NCBI GenBank assembly: GCA_037074615.1
Contig: CM073569.1
Span: forward strand, 9,058,001-9,122,000
Reading direction: 5' to 3'
Length of the DNA: 64,000 nt
DNA from: Leucaena leucocephala
Taxonomy: Eukaryota > Streptophyta > Magnoliopsida > Fabales > Fabaceae
In this document: in pieces, positions 21,226-33,571 of the stretch
How the letters are laid out: each line of letters opens with the position of its first letter
Position numbering within the stretch: position 1 is the stretch's first letter
Position numbers and translations under genes: made by a program
The notes under the pieces: generated by a model
Seen by the model: only the letters and a program-made list of their open reading frames with translations
What the model was told of the DNA's origin: nothing
The model's database searches: none

Positions 21226-24200
21226 GTTTCTTGTTTGTCCTATGGCCATGTGTGTATGAAACATTGAGCATGTAAGCATGTTAATATTTTAGCATTAATT
21301 TATTTAAGGTAAGAATGTTATACACCGAACATTTATCTTTTATACATATTGGTAATATTTATTACTGAGATTTTCCTAAATCTCACCCTCCCTTACCCAA
21401 TCATAATAGGAAATTGAGCATGAAGGAAGGATGCATGAGAAAGAGCAAGAAGAATGATGAAAAAAAATAAGAACTATGTGTCATTGTATTATGCATTAAT
21501 TCTCTAATTTAATATTTGAATGTATAAAATTATGTGCCATCTATGTAATGTGATATTATGTAATTATGTATGATAATCATGGCATGTCAATATGAGTATG
21601 AGAAAATATGATGACAATTTATGTATGTTAGAATTATAGAATGTATGAAAGAGATGGTTTAGTAAGAACGAAATGTTGAATTTGAGCTGCGAAATTGTGG
21701 CACCAATTTGATGGGGCAAATGAATGGATCTACCCATAAAATTTGGTATACTTAAATTCCACATCTTAAACTTTAAATTCATAGGTAGAATGTTAAAATT
21801 GGATGTATATAATAAATTTTATGAAATTTTTAAACTTTTGAGGTTATATCTGACAAGGGGTAAGAATATAATTATGAAAAGTTATGTGTAAGGAAGGGTA
21901 ATTTTAGAATATATATATATATAAAATTCCCAAAAATTCATAGAGAATCATAGGAAATAGAGAAAAATGCCCTGGACAGTATTTGATGCTTAGAAAACGA
22001 AAATTTGATGAAAATAAATTAAATTAGAATTTTCAATAATTATTGGAATTTTGGTCAGTTAATGAAAAGTTGGCCAAATCTAATTATTTTAAATACTTTA
22101 GAGCCTCAGAAAATTCTAAAACAAAAGGGATAAATATTTTGGAATTTTTTAAAAAATTTAAAAATGATTCCATCCCTAAAAAATTAATAGATTAACTTTA
22201 AAAATATTTAAAACCTAATTATACTAATTAGGGACATTTTTTAGGAAATTAAAAAACTATCTACATGAGAAGTTAAGATCCAAAAAAATTTAAAGATTTT
22301 CCTCGAATTAAAGAAGGATAATGACAAAGACAGAAAAATTTATGAGCAAGAAAACCTCAAAAAATATTTTTGGAATAAAAGAATTACTTTATAGTTAAGG
22401 AAGTCAATTCTTACTTGACTTCTTTAGTTTGTTATTAATGACCCATTAATGATAACATCTGAAGACCATTATGAGGAGAGAGAATAATATGAAATTCAAT
22501 TGACTTGAAAAATATTTAAGTCTTCCAAGAGACTAGGATTGAGGAAAAGCATTACATTTTGGACATGATAATTGGAATATTGTTGTAGAAGCTTTTACAA
22601 ACCCCCCTTCCTTCTAGTATGGAAACACATATTTCTTTCCGATTTCTTAGAAGTTTCAAAAAGCCTACTCATCAATCTAAAAGTGCTTAGTAACCTAATT
22701 TAATTTATAATTTTATTTTAGGTGCCAAATAACCCTTCATTAATTAAAGCTTTATATGTGAACCAATTAGAAGAGAGCATGTTGATGACTTGTGGACCAA
22801 TTAGAATTAAACAAGTAAGCATATGTAAACCAATAAGAGAAAGACAAATAAAATTGTAATTTTTAACAACTTGGAAAGCAATTTGCTATCTTAGTCATTA
22901 TAAATAGCAAACTCTCCCCTTCTCATTATCGCATTTTGTCCAACTTAGGGGGAAGGTTTTGCTCTTGAATCAAGGGAAGAGAAGGAAGAAGAAGGTACTC
23001 TAGTCACGAAACAAGTTTGGATTTGAGGTTAGTCCATGTTCTAGTGTGTAATTTGATAATTAGATAGCTTAATCTTAGTTTTGCTTAATTAAAATTCATG
23101 AAAACCTAAGGAATAGTTGCTAGACGAAATTCATGAGCTAAGAGGAAATTGAACATAATATTAGGATTATGTTTAAAGGATTGTTTATAGCATGAATCAA
23201 GTGTTCTTGTATGGAAATTGGAAAAACTACATGAACCCTAACTTTAGGTACCTTTCGGCCTTAGTTAGTTCAAAGAGAAGGAAATTGATTTTGGTAAATC
23301 CAAGATCATATTTGGCTTGTACATAAAACAATTATGTAGAAATGACCTATGTAGCTAATTTTAAGAAAGATGAAACAAAGACCCTCAAAATTCAAGTATT
23401 AAAGTGATTAAGGGTTTTGCTTAAGTTTATGAGTTTAAGAATTGGTATTTAGCATGCCCCTTATTATGTGGTCATAGGGTTTGATATTTCTAAGGAGGGA
23501 ATCAAGATCCAAGAGGAAGAAATAAGGAATAGCTTGGAAAAGAGGTATAGTAAGATTATCTAACTTTAGTATTAACTTGTGTTGATTGTTATGTATGTAT
23601 GTTGCCATGTTTTTAGTTGAGCTTTAAATGATGATGATATTGTAATGTTGAATCTCCTTGCAATGTTATGCCATGGCTAATTGCATGTTAGAGTTTGCAT
23701 TAAGGTATGAAGTAGTTATAGCTCCCTAATTGTGGCTTTATTCTTAGTTATGTGATGATCATGAATGTTAATATTAATGTTAATATATCTTGCTATTGAG
23801 ATTTCTTTAGAATCTCATTCCTCTCTAATTTACTATGTACACATAGGGACAAGCAAATTAAAGAGCAAACAAAAGATCATGGAGAATTAGAGACTTTTTT
23901 ATGTGTTATTTTGATGAAACAATGTTTTATGTACATTATGTAAATTATGTCTAATGTTATGTAAAGTAGCGACAATGTGAATGACTTTTGGTTTAATAAA
24001 TGAATGTGTTAGTCTATAAAATTTGGTATACATATAGTACACTTCCAGAGTTTTAATTGCATGGGTAGAATGCCTTCTTTGGACATTTATACCAAGAGTT
24101 ATGAATTTTTGAAGCTAAGGAAAATAATCTGGAAAAACCTGTTTACCAAATGAACAATAACGTTTCCATGAGTAATAGTTAATTTTCAGACTATAGAAAG

Positions 24201-24449
24201 TCCAGTTGAGCATTTGTCCCTTAAAGTACATTAGATAGGCTTTCACTAGAGACTAAAACCACTTCATTTCAATTTTTCTACAATTAGTTATAATTTTTAA
24301 AAATTTGCTAAAGATCAAGGTTACCAAGTGAATAGTAAACTGAGAAGAATTAAATTAAAATTTTAATTTCTTGATCCTAATAGCTTCCAATGTGGTTCCT
24401 TATGACATGATTTGGTCTCTAATACTCTTAAAAGAGAAGAGGTGACACA
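21226..24449 (+). repeat. X-family LTR sequence: a tail fragment plus one near-complete copy (X3)
   Basis: The landmark 'ataaaatttggtatac' occurs twice (21728 and 24018), and the GAGATT...AATCTC hairpin occurs twice (21367 and 23798). So a truncated tail (21226-~21850) is followed by a second, fuller copy (~21850-24449). A TATA box ttataaata is at 22898-22906. The second copy ends ...gaggtgacaca. Its TG start is not recognisable. Confidence 0.55.
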
Positions 24450-24631
24450 TAGCATTTCTAAATGAGTACTCAATGGGTTAAAATAAAGGATCTTTCGATC
24501 ATAAAAACCAATCATCCTCCTAATCCTCGCTTCCTAGAAAACAACATTAGATGAGCTAAGGTTAGCATTACATGAAATAACTGATCATGAAATAGATGAA
24601 TAGTACTCAATGGCCACAGCTTAATTTGTTA
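24450..24631 (-). mobile_element. 5' internal fragment of a Copia element
   Basis: About 180 bp follow (minus strand) the primer site of the 271 bp Copia LTR. No gag frame is visible before the sequence gives way to the X-family LTR. Confidence 0.5.
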
Positions 24632-24643
24632 GCTCTGATACCA
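24632..24643 (-). other. Perfect Met-tRNA primer-binding site
   Basis: The minus strand reads TGGTATCAGAGC immediately after the LTR end TTTCA, a perfect match to the standard plant Copia primer site. Confidence 0.85.
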
Positions 24644-24904
24644 TGAAATAGCTTTATCAAATGTTGATTTAGCTTCTATATTATTCATTGAGCAAAGCAA
24701 TACATATAGAGAGAGTTAAGGTAATATTAAATTCCCTTATCTTAGAGATGATATGATCAAAATCTAATCATAAGAGATATGATTATATTAGGAGGAAATC
24801 AAGGAGAATAAAATAAAAATGAATGATTACAAGCTAATCTTAATTACTCAATATTAGCAAGGATATTTGAACATAATTAGGCTTGTACCCAATAAATATG
24901 GACG

Positions 24905-27656
24905 TCTACTGAAACATCCTTCCTTAGACCACTCAGAGTACACTTACGGAAGCAATATTAGCTCGATTATATCTTAACTTAAACCCAGAAATTTAAAATT
25001 TCTCTTAAGTTCCTTGTTCTGAACTTTTATTTTGAGAACTGATTAATCTCATTCTACACATCCAAACAAGGCTTATTACCTTTCCACTTAATGCCCCAGA
25101 TGTATACAACTGGCTTACCAAATTTCGTGGCCAAACTCCTTCATTTACTAGGTCAAACTGAGGCCAGAACACTGCTACCTCAGGACCTGCGAATTTCTCT
25201 TTTAATTTCCCATTCACAAATTGAACATGCCAAACAATATTTATAATAAAATGTCATACAACAGAACATACACAAAATTCTCATATTTCTATTACATCTT
25301 TTCTTGCCTAAAATCCGACAGCATAACCGCTAGGCTTCATCTATACAAAGAACTGAACCGTACTGATTTGGTAATTCCCTCATAAGAACTACCATTCTAC
25401 GTAGTACCCAGGAAAGACTGGATGAACCGGCTAGGTCCACTCACTTCCAGCCTCCTTAGACAACACTACGTACACAGTACTTATCATATTATGATGTTCA
25501 GTCTTACATTCGGCGGCATAACGGCGTCCCTCAACATTCTTAAAATTCACTTCAACATAATCTCCCTGTAATGGGTTAGACATGGGGAATGAGATTCGGG
25601 GGAATCTCAGTAGTAAATAATCATAACAATATATGTAATGCAGTGTGACAGTGCTTGCTTGTGATTGTGTACAGATAAGTATGCTGCATGCTTCCATACT
25701 CAATAACATATGATCATAGCATTGCAGTAGAGCTTCAGACATAACATATAAGACAACAATCTAACCAAACAATAGCACATCCAATCACAAAGCCATTACA
25801 TAAAAGCTAGGATTAGTTACTACCTTAAAAGCAGAACTCCAGAACCTCTATACTGCTTTCAACTCCGCCAAAACTTCATTTCTTCTTTCTTTCTCTCACT
25901 TTCTCTCTCTAATCTTGCTCTTGGCCGTGGGATGCATGAAATGGGAGGGGGAGGGGGTATTTATAGTTTCCCTCAATGGCATTCCTGTAAATTTGAAGCC
26001 ATCTGAACATGTGGTCCTGGTTTTTCCTGGAATTTTCTATTTTCTTTTATTCCTTTTTACTGCATCACCCAGGACACCTCACCGGGACACCTCATCGCCA
26101 CATTCTTCACATGTCACAATTCCTGGACACCTCATCAGCTGACTCAGTATTTCCAGTCCAATCCAGTACCGGTCCGGTCCGATTTCCCATAAACCGGACT
26201 CAACGGCTGAGATTGTGCCACGTGTCCTTAACTTTTCTTCTTCCTCTAAGATGACGCCATGTGGCATCTGGAAGGGACCTTTCACGCCTTCCAATGCTAT
26301 CCAGATAAGTCCCAGACTTTATCTGATCACCTCCTCGGTTATCGTGCCAACCGAATAACCTTACTTTACTTAAAAGTCATTAAATCATTATTTTAATGCC
26401 ACTTTTTCTCATATTTATACTGGGATACGTTTTTGGGCCTGAGGACTGCTATCTTGGGTCTCTGATCCAGCCCAAGTACTCTGATGGCACGATTCCCAAG
26501 AAACATCCCCTGGCAAATTACCAAAATGCCCTTAGTCTCTCTTTCTTTACTTTACTAGATCTAGGGCATTATTGTCTTTTCACATCTTACCAGAGTACTC
26601 TCTGACCCTGGTCAACTATCCAGATACCCTGTCTGGACTGACTAACCTTAGGCAAATGACCAAAATACCCTTTACTCATACTTCAGCTATTCTATAACAT
26701 AAGGGCATTTTTGTCATTTTGCACCTTTTTCCCGGACACCGGCCCCTCTTACCACTGAACTGATATTATGGGCCTGGGTCTTCCCTGGTGTCACTATAGG
26801 CCTTAGAAAACACTGTATGGCCTCTGGCCACAGTCCGATCATCTCTATTCGGACTGCCTTTCCTATACCGATTATAACTGTAAATTCCCATCTTCAAGAA
26901 TTTTTACAGAAAAATCGGGACCTCAAATCAAAATTCTATGTTGCGTCAATCAACCCAGAATTCTTTTCTCTATCTCCCGGTATTTTTAGATATTTTATCC
27001 GGGACGGGCTATTTTGGCCTGAAAGTACGCTCCCGCGCACACTTTTCAAAAATGACCATTTTACTCTTGGTCACATTTCTAATTCTTTCATATACATAGA
27101 GATCTCATATGCACATTTCACAGTTCAGCGAAATGATCAGCATAATTTTCTCTATTTTCTGGCAAAATATGGTATTCATCGGCTATAGCCCAATATTTTC
27201 CATAATTACGATTATGCCCCTGCATTCTCTTTCTGGCCTCGTTACTCTGCTTCTCATCCTTCATCTTAAGTTCTAGAAATTCTCTTTCAATAACTCATCC
27301 CTTAAACTATTCGGGAGTCATTGTTAATTGAAAGGCTTGACAACCCGCCCATATCAGGTTATCTTACACAGGAGCCAGCCCATATCAAGCTACCTGCAGA
27401 ATTCCTAGGCTTAAGACTTAGGACATTCCTCACATTCCTCATTTTGAACCTAGGTGAACTATCCCGATTCTGTAGGTTAAAGACTTAACTCATCTTTAAA
27501 TCCTGAAGGACTTACTCATCCCTCGGATTCCTACAAAATACAGGTAAGTAATCCGCCCATATCAGATTACCACCCTAGGACTACGGGTTTAGCAGCCTGC
27601 CCATATCAGACTACTTCCCAATTCTCCTAGACCAAAAATCGGGATGTTACATCTAC
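24905..27656 (-). mobile_element. Solo Gypsy-type LTR G1 (2,742 bp), perfect TSD TCTAC
   Basis: The LTR spans 24910-27651: minus strand TGTAACATCCCGATTTTTGG to ...GGAAGGATGTTTCA. TCTAC lies at 24905-24909 and 27652-27656. A TATA box CTATAAATA (25959-25967) is followed by a purine-rich leader. It is related to the LTRs of the 44.8-54.0 kb chromovirus (shared 'gactggatgaac..gctaggtccactcacttcc' region). No gag-pol is present, so it is a solo LTR. ORFs in it are shadows. Confidence 0.9.
25591..25608. promoter_or_regulatory. Conserved LTR hairpin gagatt/aatctc (G1)
   Basis: Six-base arms with a 6-base loop. The same hairpin occurs at the matching place in nine LTR copies across the G, chromovirus and X families in this window. 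Confidence 0.55.
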
Positions 27657-27661
27657 CAACA

Positions 27662-29506
27662 TGTAATATAAGATAATATATAGGGAAAAATCCCTAAACA
27701 ATACTATTTGAATTTTTAAATTCTAAAAAGGTAACCCTAATTTCCAAAACTCTAAATCCATATTCTTGGCTTAATAGTAATTTTAAAAGTTTGGTGCTTT
27801 TAGAATTTTGCTCCTTACTTTTAAAAAATAAAAAAGCCTAAGCCACCCTCGTATGAGACACGATTAGAGCTACAACTATGGAGGCCAACACCGTTGCTAG
27901 TAGACTAATGTTGTTTCAGTGCAGACGACTATCTTTTGGGTTCTCCAGCATATACTTTAATAGATATTTACCACAACAGTAATACAATTGATGTAACATT
28001 CTTATGTTTAATTTTGAGGTTTAGTTTAAGTTTGATTTATGTGGGAAATTGGTGTGAACCCATAAGGAAAAGATCTCATGAACCCATAACCAATCTGAAT
28101 ATATGCACTCTAAGAACACTAATTAAACAAAGATATGGTGATCCACTTGTCCACTTGAACACTTGAACACAGAAGAACAAAGACCCAAAGTATTAAAAGA
28201 CAAGGTTGATAAAGCCTTTGTAAGAGAATCAATTATCAATAAATAAAATGTAAAAATGTAACTTTTCATTCAAAATTCAAGTCTATTCAAGTCTGATTAC
28301 AAAATGAGTCTTGTAATGCATTTAAAGAGATACATTTTAAATATGACCTAATAAGCTTTAAATGCAACCTGGGTATTCAAAATATTAAATACTAACTTAA
28401 ATAAAATAACAAGGATATAATTCAATTAACTTGAAAACTCAAAAGTCAAGTCTGCCAACTAATTACTAATTTTTACACAAATAGAATAATCAAAATAGAA
28501 TTAGTATATTAATCCCAAAAAGTTAATATTTAAGCCCAAATGAGTCATCTCAAGTGTAGCACTTGGTCCAAACCCTTTAATTTAAAGTCTCTAAGCCCAA
28601 AATATGATTAGCAGCTCTATTTTTAGTCCAAATTAAGTTAATGACATTCTGAACATTTTTAATCTAATTTGTTGATCCAATTACCATTTGCTTTGTCAAT
28701 ATCTCTTGTACAAACCCATCCAATAGTTCCTTAATTCTTTTAGTTTTTGCTCTTGTTATTGGTCCAGTTGGAATTTATAATGTATCATTGGAAGTGAAAA
28801 AGTCAGCTTGCTATATCACATCAGAAATTGAGATAATAAGTGATTGATCTTATTTGTTTGAGGCTTAGAAATATCAAAGAGCATGATTAAAAGTCATATC
28901 TTTAGATTTATTTTCAACAGTCTTGGGACTTTAGAATTTTTTTAGGATCAAATGATACTCTTTTTGAGTGATTCTTTCTGTATTTAAAATTATACATCCC
29001 AAGCTTTCAAAACAGTACAAATTCATAATTTTTAGATATATGAGTAGTTAATTATGAATTTTTAAAGTTAGGTCATCCTCTCATTTAGATATTTTTTAGT
29101 AGTCTTTGGATTTCAGACTTTTTGAGGGTTAATGATAATTTTTTTAAATGCTTCTTTTTGCATTAGATATTAGACATCGTAAGTTTTCCAAAGACTCCTA
29201 ATTTGCAATTTTTGAAGATCTATGGAATTAGTTATGAAATTTTAAAGTGGAGCTATCATGTTTGTGTAGTTGGTTATGGAAAACGAAGCCATTGGCCACG
29301 GAGAACTAGTGAAAGATGCTATAAATCATATGCAAAAATGTGAAACATAAGGGTTTTAGATAGATGGAGACTTGGCCTCTTTTAGAGCTTTGATTTTCAA
29401 CAAAAAGGGAGTATATTTAATGTTCCTAACACCAAAGTAAGTGCTTTTTACCAATCTTAGTGTTTTCAGATTTAAAGTGTTGAAAATATAGAGTTTATGT
29501 GGGATT
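27662..29506. other. Unclassified AT-rich sequence with a ~190 bp tandem duplication
   Basis: 28050-28180 has retroelement-LTR-like wording ('ggtgtgaacccataagg') but no partner. Two similar units start near 28921 and 29112. Both run from 'tcttkggaytt' through 'atccca/atcgtaag' to 'agttatgaattttaaag'. No gene is visible. Confidence 0.4.
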
Positions 29507-29639
29507 TCTATAAAATTCTCCTTCTAATATTGACAATTTACTATTTTAAAACAATTTAACTCACTACTAGGTAGAAAAGGGAAATAGTTAATCAAAAGTC
29601 TACTATAGTAGAAAAAGATTTCACTAACATTTTAAAACC

Positions 29640-30072
29640 CTAATCATTGTATAAAAGAGTTTTAGTAAATGGTTAAAAGGCTACCATAATTATAAAAGAG
29701 ATTATAATTTGTTAAAAGGGTTAATCGTGATAGAAAATATAAAAACTCTATAAGAATGAATTCTATCATGGTTAAAAAAACTTAACTTAAATTGTAAAGG
29801 CTAACCATGATAGAAAAATGCTTTGCTTAAAATAAAAAGGCCATCATGGTTTAAAAAAGATTTAATTTATCTCCAGACTTATCTATGATAGAAAAGGAAC
29901 AACAATGATTTCACAAGAGGATCATGGATAATTAAACCATTTATTACTACTCTAACCTATCCATGTTAGAAAAAGATCAAACACCATTCAGATAGCTAAC
30001 ATGAATAAAAGAACATCACATAATCATTTATATGTAAAACCATGTTAGAAATGATTCAACCTTATTAACATG
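29640..30072. repeat. Y-family array of alternating CCATGATAG motifs, ~39 bp phase (Y2)
   Basis: CATG (or one-base variants) starts at 29645, 29685, 29726, 29767, 29806, 29845, 29884, 29923, 29962, 30000 and 30041. Spacings are 40, 41, 41, 39, 39, 39, 39, 39, 38 and 41. Orientation alternates between taaccatgatagaaa and ttctatcatggtta. Confidence 0.85.
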
Positions 30073-30814
30073 GTTACTAGAATTCATACATATGATTATC
30101 ACAGTAATATCATAGTTATTAGCACAATCATCTCAAGGCAATGAACATAGGGATAACATCACATAAGCACACTAACAAATACTCATTCATAAATAAATTA
30201 TCAATGTCACACGTTCCAAAATTGAATCCACAAATCAACAAATCACAAGTAACAACCTGGGCTTCAAGCCCACTATCAGCACGCATTCTCATAATCAAAT
30301 CCAAATAAAGTATTATATCATATCAGAGTATGCAAAATGAGCCAGAGGGTGGCAATATACAGCTATTCAACACATAAATAAAAAGGAGGAGGCTATATAA
30401 CTAATATAGCACTACTTAAGTCTTCAGAGACTTCCCTAATGTATCAGCACAAGATTATCACTTGAAAATTATTAATAACCATGTGTGAGATAAACGTCTC
30501 ATTAACCGAAAATCCTACTCATCATATATGCCAATATCTGCTCGTGAGGTGCCAAATAGGACAGTTATAAAACAATTATGATGTGTAAAGAAAGATATAA
30601 TAACCATAGATTTAACCAACTAGAATAACCCAATTGCCTTTCATCAAACCAACCGAACCTCCTTATTCCTCCTAACTGGATCCATGGACTAAGATAAACT
30701 ACCCATGTAATTAGTTATTCTGAAAAGCTCAATGATTTTATGGTATGGACTGGCCAAAGGCCATAAATTACACAACCAGACCATGGGTTGCCCCTTATGG
30801 AACTATTAGGGTTT

Positions 30815-33571
30815 CATAGTGTAACACCCCGATTTTTGGTCTAGGAGAACTGGGAGGTAGTCTGATATGGGCAGGCTGCTAAACCCGTAGTCCCAGGGTA
30901 GTAATCTGATATGGGCGGATTACTTACCTGTATTTTGTAGGATCCAAGGGATGAGCTAAGTCCTTCAGGATTTAAAGATGAGTTAAGTCTTTAACTTACA
31001 GAATCAGGACAGTTCACCTAGGTTCAAAATGAGGAATGTGAGGAATATCCTAAGTCTTAAGCCTAGGAATTTTGCAGGTAGCTTGATATGGGCTGGCTCC
31101 TGTGTAAGATAACCTGATATGGGCGGGTGGTCGAGCCTTTCAATTAACAATGACTCCTGAAGAGTTTAAGGGATGAGTTATCGAAAGAGAATTTCTAGAA
31201 CTTAAGATGAAGGATGAGAAGATGAGTAACAGGGCCAGAAAGAGAATGCAGGGGCAAAATCGTAATTATGGGAAAGATCGGGCAGGTAGCCGATGAGTAC
31301 CATATTTTTCCAGAAAATAGACAAAATTATGATGATTATTTCACTGAACTGTGAAATGTGCATATGAGGTCTCTATGTATATGAAAGATTTAGAAATGTG
31401 ACCAAGGGTAAAATGGTCATTTTTGAAAAGTGTGCGCGAGAGCGTACTTTCAGGCAAAAACAGCCCGGTCCGAGTTAAATATCTAAAAATACCGGGAGAT
31501 AGAGAAAAGGATTCCGGGTTGAATGACGCAACACAGAATTTTGATTTGAGGTCCCGATTTTTCTGTAAAAATTCCCGAAGATGGGAATTTACAGTTATAA
31601 TCGGTAAAAGGAAAGGCAGTCCGAATAGAGATGATCGGACTATGGCCAAAGGTCATACAGTGTTTTCTAAGGCCCATAGTGACACCAGGGAAGGCCCAGG
31701 CCCGTAATATCAGTTCAGTGGTAAAAGGGGCCGGTGTTCGGGAAAAAGGTGTGAAATGACGAAAATGCCCCTATGTTATAGAATAACTGAAGAATGAGTA
31801 AAGGGTATTTTGGTCATTTGCCTAAGGTTAGACAGTCAAGAAAGGGTATCTGGATAGTTGACCAGGGTCAGAGAATACTCTGGTAAGATGGGAAAAGACA
31901 ATAATGCCCCTAGACCTAGTAAAGTAAAGAAAGAGAGACTAAGGGCATTTTGGTAATTTGCAGAGGGGTGTTTCTTGGGAATCGTGCCATCAGAGTACTT
32001 GGGCTGGATCAGAGACTCAAGATGATATTCCTAGGCCCAAAAACGTATCCCAGTATATATGTGGAAAAAAAGTGGCATTAAAATAATGATTTAATGACTT
32101 TTTAGTAAAGTAAAGTTACCCGGTTGGCACGATAACCGAGGAGGTGATCAGATTAAGTCCAGGACTTATCTGGATAGCATTGGAAGGAGTGAAAGGTCCC
32201 TTCCAGGTGCCACATGGCGCCATCTTAGAGGAAGAAGAAAAGTTAAGGACACGTGGCACAATCTCAGCCGTTGAGTCCGGTTTGTGGGAAATCGGACCGA
32301 ACCGGTACTGGATTGGACTGGAACTACTGAGTCAGCTGATGAGGTGTCCAGGAATTGTGACATGTGAAGAATGTGGGGATCAGGTGTCCCAGTGAGGTGT
32401 CCTGGGTGATGCAGTAAAAGAAAATAAAAGAAAATAGGAAAAACCAGGACCACAAGTTCAGATGGCTTCAAAATTACGAAAATGCCATCGAAGGAAACTA
32501 TAAATACCCCCTCTCCCATTTCATTTGCATCACGGTTTTGGGCAAGAAAGAGAGAAAAAGAAGAGAGAGAAGGAGAAAGAAAGAAAGGAAGGAAGTTCTG
32601 GCGGAGCTGGAAGCAGTATAGAGATAGTAGAGTTCTGATAAGCTTTTGAGGTAGTAACTAATCCTAGCTTTTATGTAATGGCTTTGTGATTTGTTGTGCT
32701 ATTGTTTGGTTGGATTGTTGTCTTATATGTTATGCTTGAAGCTCTATTACAATGCTATGATCATATGTTATTGAGTATGGAAGCACGCAGCATACTTATC
32801 TGTACACAATCACAAGCAAACACTGTCACTTTGCATTACATATATTGTTATGATTATTACTACTGAGTTTCCCCTAATCTCATTCCCCATATCTAACCCA
32901 TTACAGGGAGATTATGTTGAAGTGAATTCTAAGAATTTTGAGAGACACCGTTATGCTGCCGAAACTAAGACTGAACATCAGTATATGATAAGTACTGTGT
33001 ACGTTTGTGCTGTCTAAGGAGGCTGGAAGTGAGTGGACCTAGCCGGTTCATCCAGTCTTTCTTGGGTACTTATGTAGAATGGTAGTTCTCATGAGGGAAT
33101 TACCGAATTAGTACGGTTCAGTTCTTTGTACAGATGAAGCCTAGCAGTTATACTGCCGAAAGTCGGACAGGAAAAGATGTAATAGAAATATGAGAATTTT
33201 GTGTATGTTCTGTTGTATGATATTTTATTATAAATATTGTTTGGCATGTTCAATTTGTGGATGACGAATTAAAAGAGAAATTTGCAGGTCCTGAGGTAGT
33301 ATTGTTTTGACCTCAGTTTGACCTAGTAAACGAAGGAGTTTGGCCACGAAAGTTTGTAAGCCAGTAGTACACCTCTGGGGCATTACGTGGATAGGTAATA
33401 AGCCTTGTTTGGATGTGTAGAATGAGATTAATCAGTTCTCAAAATAAAGGTTCAGAATAAAGAATTTAAGAGTAAAATTTTAAATTTCTGGGCTTAAGTT
33501 AAGATATAATCGAGCTAATATTGCTTCCGCAAGTGTACTTTGAGGAGTCTAAGGGAGGATGTTTCATATAG
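30815..33571 (+). mobile_element. Solo Gypsy-type LTR G2 (2,747 bp), TSD CATAG/TATAG
   Basis: The LTR spans 30820-33566: TGTAACACCCCGATTTTTGG to ...GGGAGGATGTTTCA. The TSD is catag (30815-30819) and tatag (33567-33571). It is a close copy of G1 in the opposite orientation and likewise has no internal domain. A TATA box ctataaata (32498-32506) is followed by an agagagaaaaag leader. The hairpin is at 32865-32881. Confidence 0.85.

Larger units (their letters stand above)
24644..27661 (-). repeat. Short Copia 5' LTR (271 bp net), split by a solo Gypsy LTR
   Basis: With the nested solo LTR and one TSD copy removed, the LTR reads on the minus strand from TGTTGGTAGACGTCC (27661) to ...GCTATTTCA (24644), right next to the primer site. 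271 bp is normal for short-LTR Copia lineages. Confidence 0.75.

Noticed and set aside
24632..24643. Possible tRNA gene near the gctctgatacca sequence
   Set aside because: Only the 12-nt primer-binding complement of a tRNA 3' end is present. No cloverleaf surrounds it.
29640..30072. Possible CRISPR-like array because of regular repeat spacing
   Set aside because: The repeats are only about 10 bp, alternate in orientation and lie in a plant LTR. There are no long direct repeats, unique spacers or cas genes.
32144..32395. An 83-codon ORF in solo LTR G2 that is largely conserved in G1 (26079-26294, minus)
   Set aside because: Both are copies of one LTR family, so similarity is expected from shared DNA. 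The related chromovirus LTRs A and C do not keep the frame. It lies upstream of the TATA box.
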